Origin: Phytophthora quininea
Lineage: Eukaryota > Oomycota > Peronosporomycetes > Peronosporales > Peronosporaceae
Direction of reading: 5' to 3'
DNA length: 64,000 bases
Assembly (NCBI GenBank): GCA_011947345.1
Contig: JAAVTG010000614.1
Location: 186,001 to 250,000, forward strand
The notes under the pieces were generated by a model that saw only the letters and a list, made by a program, of their open reading frames with translations, was not told the DNA's origin and ran no database searches. Both the position numbers and the translations under genes were made by a program. Position 1 is the first letter of the stretch. Each line of letters starts with the position of its first letter. Positions 61,138 through 64,000 of this stretch are shown one piece after another.

Positions 61138-61988
61138 GGTTGCGGCTGGCGTGGAGGAGGACGTCGGGGGCTTCTTCGACTTGGTGCTCGGTTTGCGGAG
61201 TGAGAAGGCCAGAGCAAGTGGGAGTGTCCCTTTCTCTTGAAACGGACGAACGCGAGGATTTGAGGATCTGCAGGAATTATTTTTAGCCCTTCCGTAATGA
61301 TAGCGCAGTTGCTATGCACGACTGCCTCAATTTGACAAATGAAAGCCTCAACGGGAGTGTCGGAGAGGCAGTGCAGCCATACTCACGTCAAGTGTAACAA
61401 GTTTCCACGGATCGTTGGCAGGGGTGGCTGGCTCATCGATGATCTTCACTGGGCTGGGCTTGGTCCAGCAGCTTGTTTCAGCTGTTGCTGCTTTTACAGC
61501 TCGGTTGCCCCCAACACACTCTTGACGTAGCGGACATCCTACCCGCGCGTCTTTCCTGAGCCACGTCGAGAACCAATCTTCTTGCTACAGCCCTCCACTG
61601 TCCCGGCCGAAACTGCGCAAGCTAATGGCAGCCGTTCCTCGTCCAGAGCAAGTGGCAGCAAGGCCGACGGCTGGCAGTTTGTCACTGCCACAGCAGGAAA
61701 CGAACGCTATTGACGAGCGGTGACGAGCGGCGTGGTCTTGGCGAGCGACATGTGGGCTGCTGTTGAACGGCTCCCAGCGCGATTGCCCTTCCTGGCCAGT
61801 TCAGCGAGCGCGTGAACAACAGCTCCCCGGAGAGCAGCGAGCGCAAGCTGAGTGGCAGTGCCATGAATGCCATTGCCGTCCCTCTGGGGGACTAGGCAAA
61901 GCAGGTCACTCTGCTGCATAGACGCTGCATCACTCTTGGAGGGGGCCATCAATCACTTCAAGCTCCATTCTTTCTTCCTCGGCGGGCC
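61138..61988. other. Shared upstream region of the divergent bZIP and DinB-like genes
   Basis: There is no convincing gene. Short frames on both strands look like chance. The divergent arrangement means promoters of both genes should lie here. I cannot place a clear initiator motif. Confidence 0.4.
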
Positions 61989-62597
61989 ATGCTGTCCTCG
62001 CGCCTCGCCGCCTGCCGCCGCCCGTGGCTAGCGCGCGCTAGCTCCATGATCTCGGGCAACACGGGGCGCCCGCTTGCGTGCTGGCGATCCTGGACCAGCA
62101 CAAGGCGTTCCTCCGCAGCCTGGACGACGCCGTCTACACGTTCCACAGCCCGCTGGTCGAGGGCTCGGTTGGGCAGCACACTCGCCACTCGCTCGACCAC
62201 CTTCGCAAGCCGCTGGAGCTGCTGGCGCACCAGAAGAAGCAGACAGGGGCGAGCGAGAACCTCGTGCGCTATGACATTCGAGACCGCCACACGCCCGTGG
62301 AGCAGGACCGCGGCGCGGCCATCGAGCAGATCGAGCAGCTGGAGGGATCCTGCGCACGCTGGTCGAGGGGACGTCGCCAGCCCCGTGCACGTCGCCTTCA
62401 TGCTGTCGGCTGACGGCCGCGAGTTCCAGTTCGAGAGCACGTTCAGCCGCGAGATGGCCTTCGCCGTGCACCACTGCATCCACCACAACGCGCTGTCGAA
62501 GGTGCTGCTGCGCCACCACTTCCCGGAGTTGAGCGTTCCCGAGGGCTTTGGCATGGCGCCGTCGACCGCCAACTTTAATCTGCTCCACCCCGAGTAA
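61989..62597 (+). CDS. DinB-like protein, probably mitochondrial (frame-disrupted)
   Basis: The start MLSSRLAACRRPWLARASSM is Arg/Ser/Ala-rich without acids, typical of a mitochondrial presequence. The body reads LAILDQHKAFLRSLDDAVYT, EGSVGQHTRHSLDHLRKPL, RYDIRDRHTPVEQDRGAAIE, then HVAFMLSADGREFQFESTF, SREMAFAVHHCIHHNALSKV and GFGMAPSTANF. The SVGQHTRHSLDH and HH..IHHNAL histidines sit where DinB/YfiT-type four-helix proteins bind metal. The family is mainly bacterial and many members are thiol-dependent transferases; this one's substrate is unknown. Three one-base deficits break the frame (near 62077, 62344-62346 and 62381-62384). No intron is seen. A bacterial origin is plausible. Confidence 0.65.
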   Translation: MLSSRLAACRRPWLARASSMISGNTGRPLACWRSWTSTRRSSAAWTTPSTRSTARWSRARLGSTLATRSTTFASRWSCWRTRRSRQGRARTSCAMTFETATRPWSRTAARPSSRSSSWRDPAHAGRGDVASPVHVAFMLSADGREFQFESTFSREMAFAVHHCIHHNALSKVLLRHHFPELSVPEGFGMAPSTANFNLLHPE

Positions 62598-62901
62598 GGA
62601 ATGAAAGTCCTCTATCTGCTCGTGCAGTCCATGCCGATCGCCATCTGCCTAGTTCTGTTGCCAAAAATCGCTTTGCAGTGCCTCCAGGTGCTCATTGCCC
62701 ACGTCTGTAGTCACTAGTGTCGGGCTCGGCTCGCTCGCATGCGTCGGACATCGCCACTGTTCGAGAACTATCATCGTGTCCTGGTGACGTATGCAACCAA
62801 GTCCGACCACCCAATCAGAGGCTGAGGAAGAAGGACGCGGCGATGGTGCTTCAGTTTCAGATTTGCCCTCAAGTGAGCAAGAAGAAGAGCAGGACCAAAC
62901 G

Positions 62902-63216
62902 ATGGTGAGCGCCAAGGAGACCGTGGAAGCCAAGATCTCGTCGACCCCCGTGGTCGTGTACAGCAAGTCGTACTGCCCGTACTGCGCCAAGACCAAGACG
63001 CTGCTGACCAACCTGGGTGCCAAGTTCGACGTGATTGAGCTGGACGAGGTGGACGGCGGCAGCGAGCAGCAAGACGCCCTCGAGACCATCACGGGCCAGA
63101 GCACCGTGCCCAACGTGTTCGTGGGCGGCAAGTCCATCGGCGGCAACTCGGACGTGCAGAAGCTGCACAAGGCCGGCAACCTCGAGCCGCTGCTGCAGCA
63201 GAATGGCGCCCTGTGA
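62902..63216 (+). CDS. Dithiol glutaredoxin (CPYC type)
   Basis: The protein has 104 residues from MVSAKETVEAKI, the usual length for a class I glutaredoxin. The active site C25-P-Y-C28 lies in VVVYSKSYCPYCAKTK. The glutathione-binding TVPNVFVGGKSIGG and GNSDVQKLHKAGNLEPLL follow as expected. It reduces protein and glutathione disulfides using glutathione, presumably in the cytosol. The frame is open upstream to an earlier Met at 62791, which would add 37 acidic residues; I prefer the later start because it matches family length. A poly(A) signal follows 78 bp after the stop. No frame defects. Confidence 0.92.
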   Translation: MVSAKETVEAKISSTPVVVYSKSYCPYCAKTKTLLTNLGAKFDVIELDEVDGGSEQQDALETITGQSTVPNVFVGGKSIGGNSDVQKLHKAGNLEPLLQQNGAL

Positions 63217-63293
63217 ACGACCAAGCTGTAGAGACAGATTGCATCGCCCCCAGCATATCTCCTCCGCCTTCATAAAGACGCAGGAAGAGCCTT

Positions 63294-63299
63294 AATAAA
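63294..63299 (+). terminator. Polyadenylation signal of the glutaredoxin gene
   Basis: AATAAA stands 78 bp past the stop codon, followed by an A-rich stretch (AACAAAAAAACAAAC). Confidence 0.6.
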
Positions 63300-63440
63300 C
63301 AAAAAAACAAACATACTACAGTACTAGCACTAGTAGCTATTGCCCTCCATTCAGCACATCACGCTGTTTTTCTCTCAGCAACGATATTGTGTCGTGTGAT
63401 TGGTTAAATTCCTCACTCTTGAGTTGGTCGCAAGGAGACC

Positions 63441-64000
63441 ATGTTCGCCACGAGGAGCGCCCAGTCCAAGAAGAACAAGCGCCGACGCGTCGCTGAGGAC
63501 GAGGGCGAGCAGAACCCAAGCGCTAATGACGACCTCTCTGTGACTCCCATGGCGTCCGACCGACGCAAGCTCAACACGTTCTCGGTACGGACCTCCTTTC
63601 TCCACCAGTCACTGGCTGCAGCGCACTAACACTGTTGGCAACCAGACTGGCGGCGTGAAGAGGGCCAAGAACGTGGTTCAGACGCAGCTGATCGAGTCGG
63701 AGCGCGAGATCGTGCCGCAGCAATATGCAGGCGACGCCACCTACGAGACCCAAATCGACACGGAGAAAGATCGGTATGTAGTGGAGGCGAACACTATAGC
63801 GCGAAAGACTAACTACCTGCTATTTTTTTATCTATCCCGTAGTGATGCACGCGCCGTTATGGAACGGAACATCAAGGCGAACCAAGACGGCAACGCCGAC
63901 GAGGACAGCGGGAAAGTGTATCGCGGCCAATCAGGCTACAAGAACTACATCACAAAGAAGGAATCCCAGATCGGCATGAACAAGTACACTGGGTTGGTCA
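63441..64000 (+). CDS. RNF113/Cwc24-type splicing factor, 5' part
   Basis: Exon 1 encodes a basic, nuclear-signal-like start (SAQSKKNKRRRVAEDEGEQN). Intron 1 is 63585-63645 (GTACGG, CACTAAC branch site, CAACCAG). Exon 2 reads KRAKNVVQTQLIESEREIVP. Intron 2 is 63774-63842 (GTATGT, ACTAAC, CCGTAG). Exon 3 reads DARAVMERNIKANQDGNADE and KVYRGQSGYKNYITKKESQI, which corresponds to the DARAIYERA...KIYRGINNYQKYI region before the CCCH and RING fingers of RNF113A/Cwc24. That family joins the activated spliceosome at the 5' splice site and also has ubiquitin-ligase activity. The window ends before the zinc fingers. Confidence 0.8.

Noticed and set aside
1..64000. tRNA, rRNA or other structured RNA genes
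   Set aside because: I looked for cloverleaf-like and rRNA-like strings and saw none I could support by eye; a covariance-model search would be needed to exclude them.

Overview
The window looks like an oomycete (Phytophthora/Pythium-type) chromosome segment that runs from subtelomere-like DNA on the left, through a transposon-rich zone, into a compact gene-dense block on the right. The grounds are short TTTAGGG-type telomeric tracts, spliceosomal introns of about 60-110 nt with CTAAC/CTGAT-like branch sites, genes about 150-200 bp apart, and a typical oomycete mix of relics (Crypton tyrosine recombinase, hAT, MULE and Helitron) with an ACT-domain TKL kinase. The assignment is by inference; no rRNA or other marker gene is present.

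Left part (1-24 kb). A decayed LINE reverse transcriptase (1-1.35 kb) is followed by about 2.8 kb with little recognisable. A 162-bp minisatellite (4.2-5.55 kb) comes next. Then a 2.35-kb segment occurs twice in tandem: a 0.9-kb element, an interstitial telomere tract in C-rich orientation, and a pyrimidine/CA satellite. From 10 to 23.7 kb there are ten tandem units of 1.24-1.53 kb. Each has a head region, a run of ~130-bp subrepeats carrying inverted CCAAT boxes, and a ~117-bp block bounded by 7-bp inverted repeats. The same block also stands at the left edge of the minisatellite.

Middle part (24-46 kb). This is a transposon and gene graveyard: a Helitron helicase relic, a possible solo LTR, a small LIM-type protein, the 5' end of an ABCA transporter, a broken RCC1-repeat gene, a broken Ser-rich (probably cell-surface or secreted) gene, an hAT element whose halves are separated by MULE debris, a Crypton, another MULE, and three patches of a GATC-dense repeat.

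Right part (46-64 kb). Genes on the minus strand are, from left to right, a large NACHT/STAND + coiled-coil protein, a PX-ankyrin protein, a multispanning TRP-like membrane protein, an ACT-domain TKL kinase and a bZIP factor with an N-terminal zinc motif. On the plus strand are a small membrane-anchored protein, a DinB-like protein, a CPYC glutaredoxin and the 5' part of an RNF113/Cwc24 splicing factor. Most of these genes are conserved-looking but broken by single missing bases, nearly all in homopolymers. That points to assembly errors rather than gene death, so several gene models below are given as whole genes with the breaks listed.
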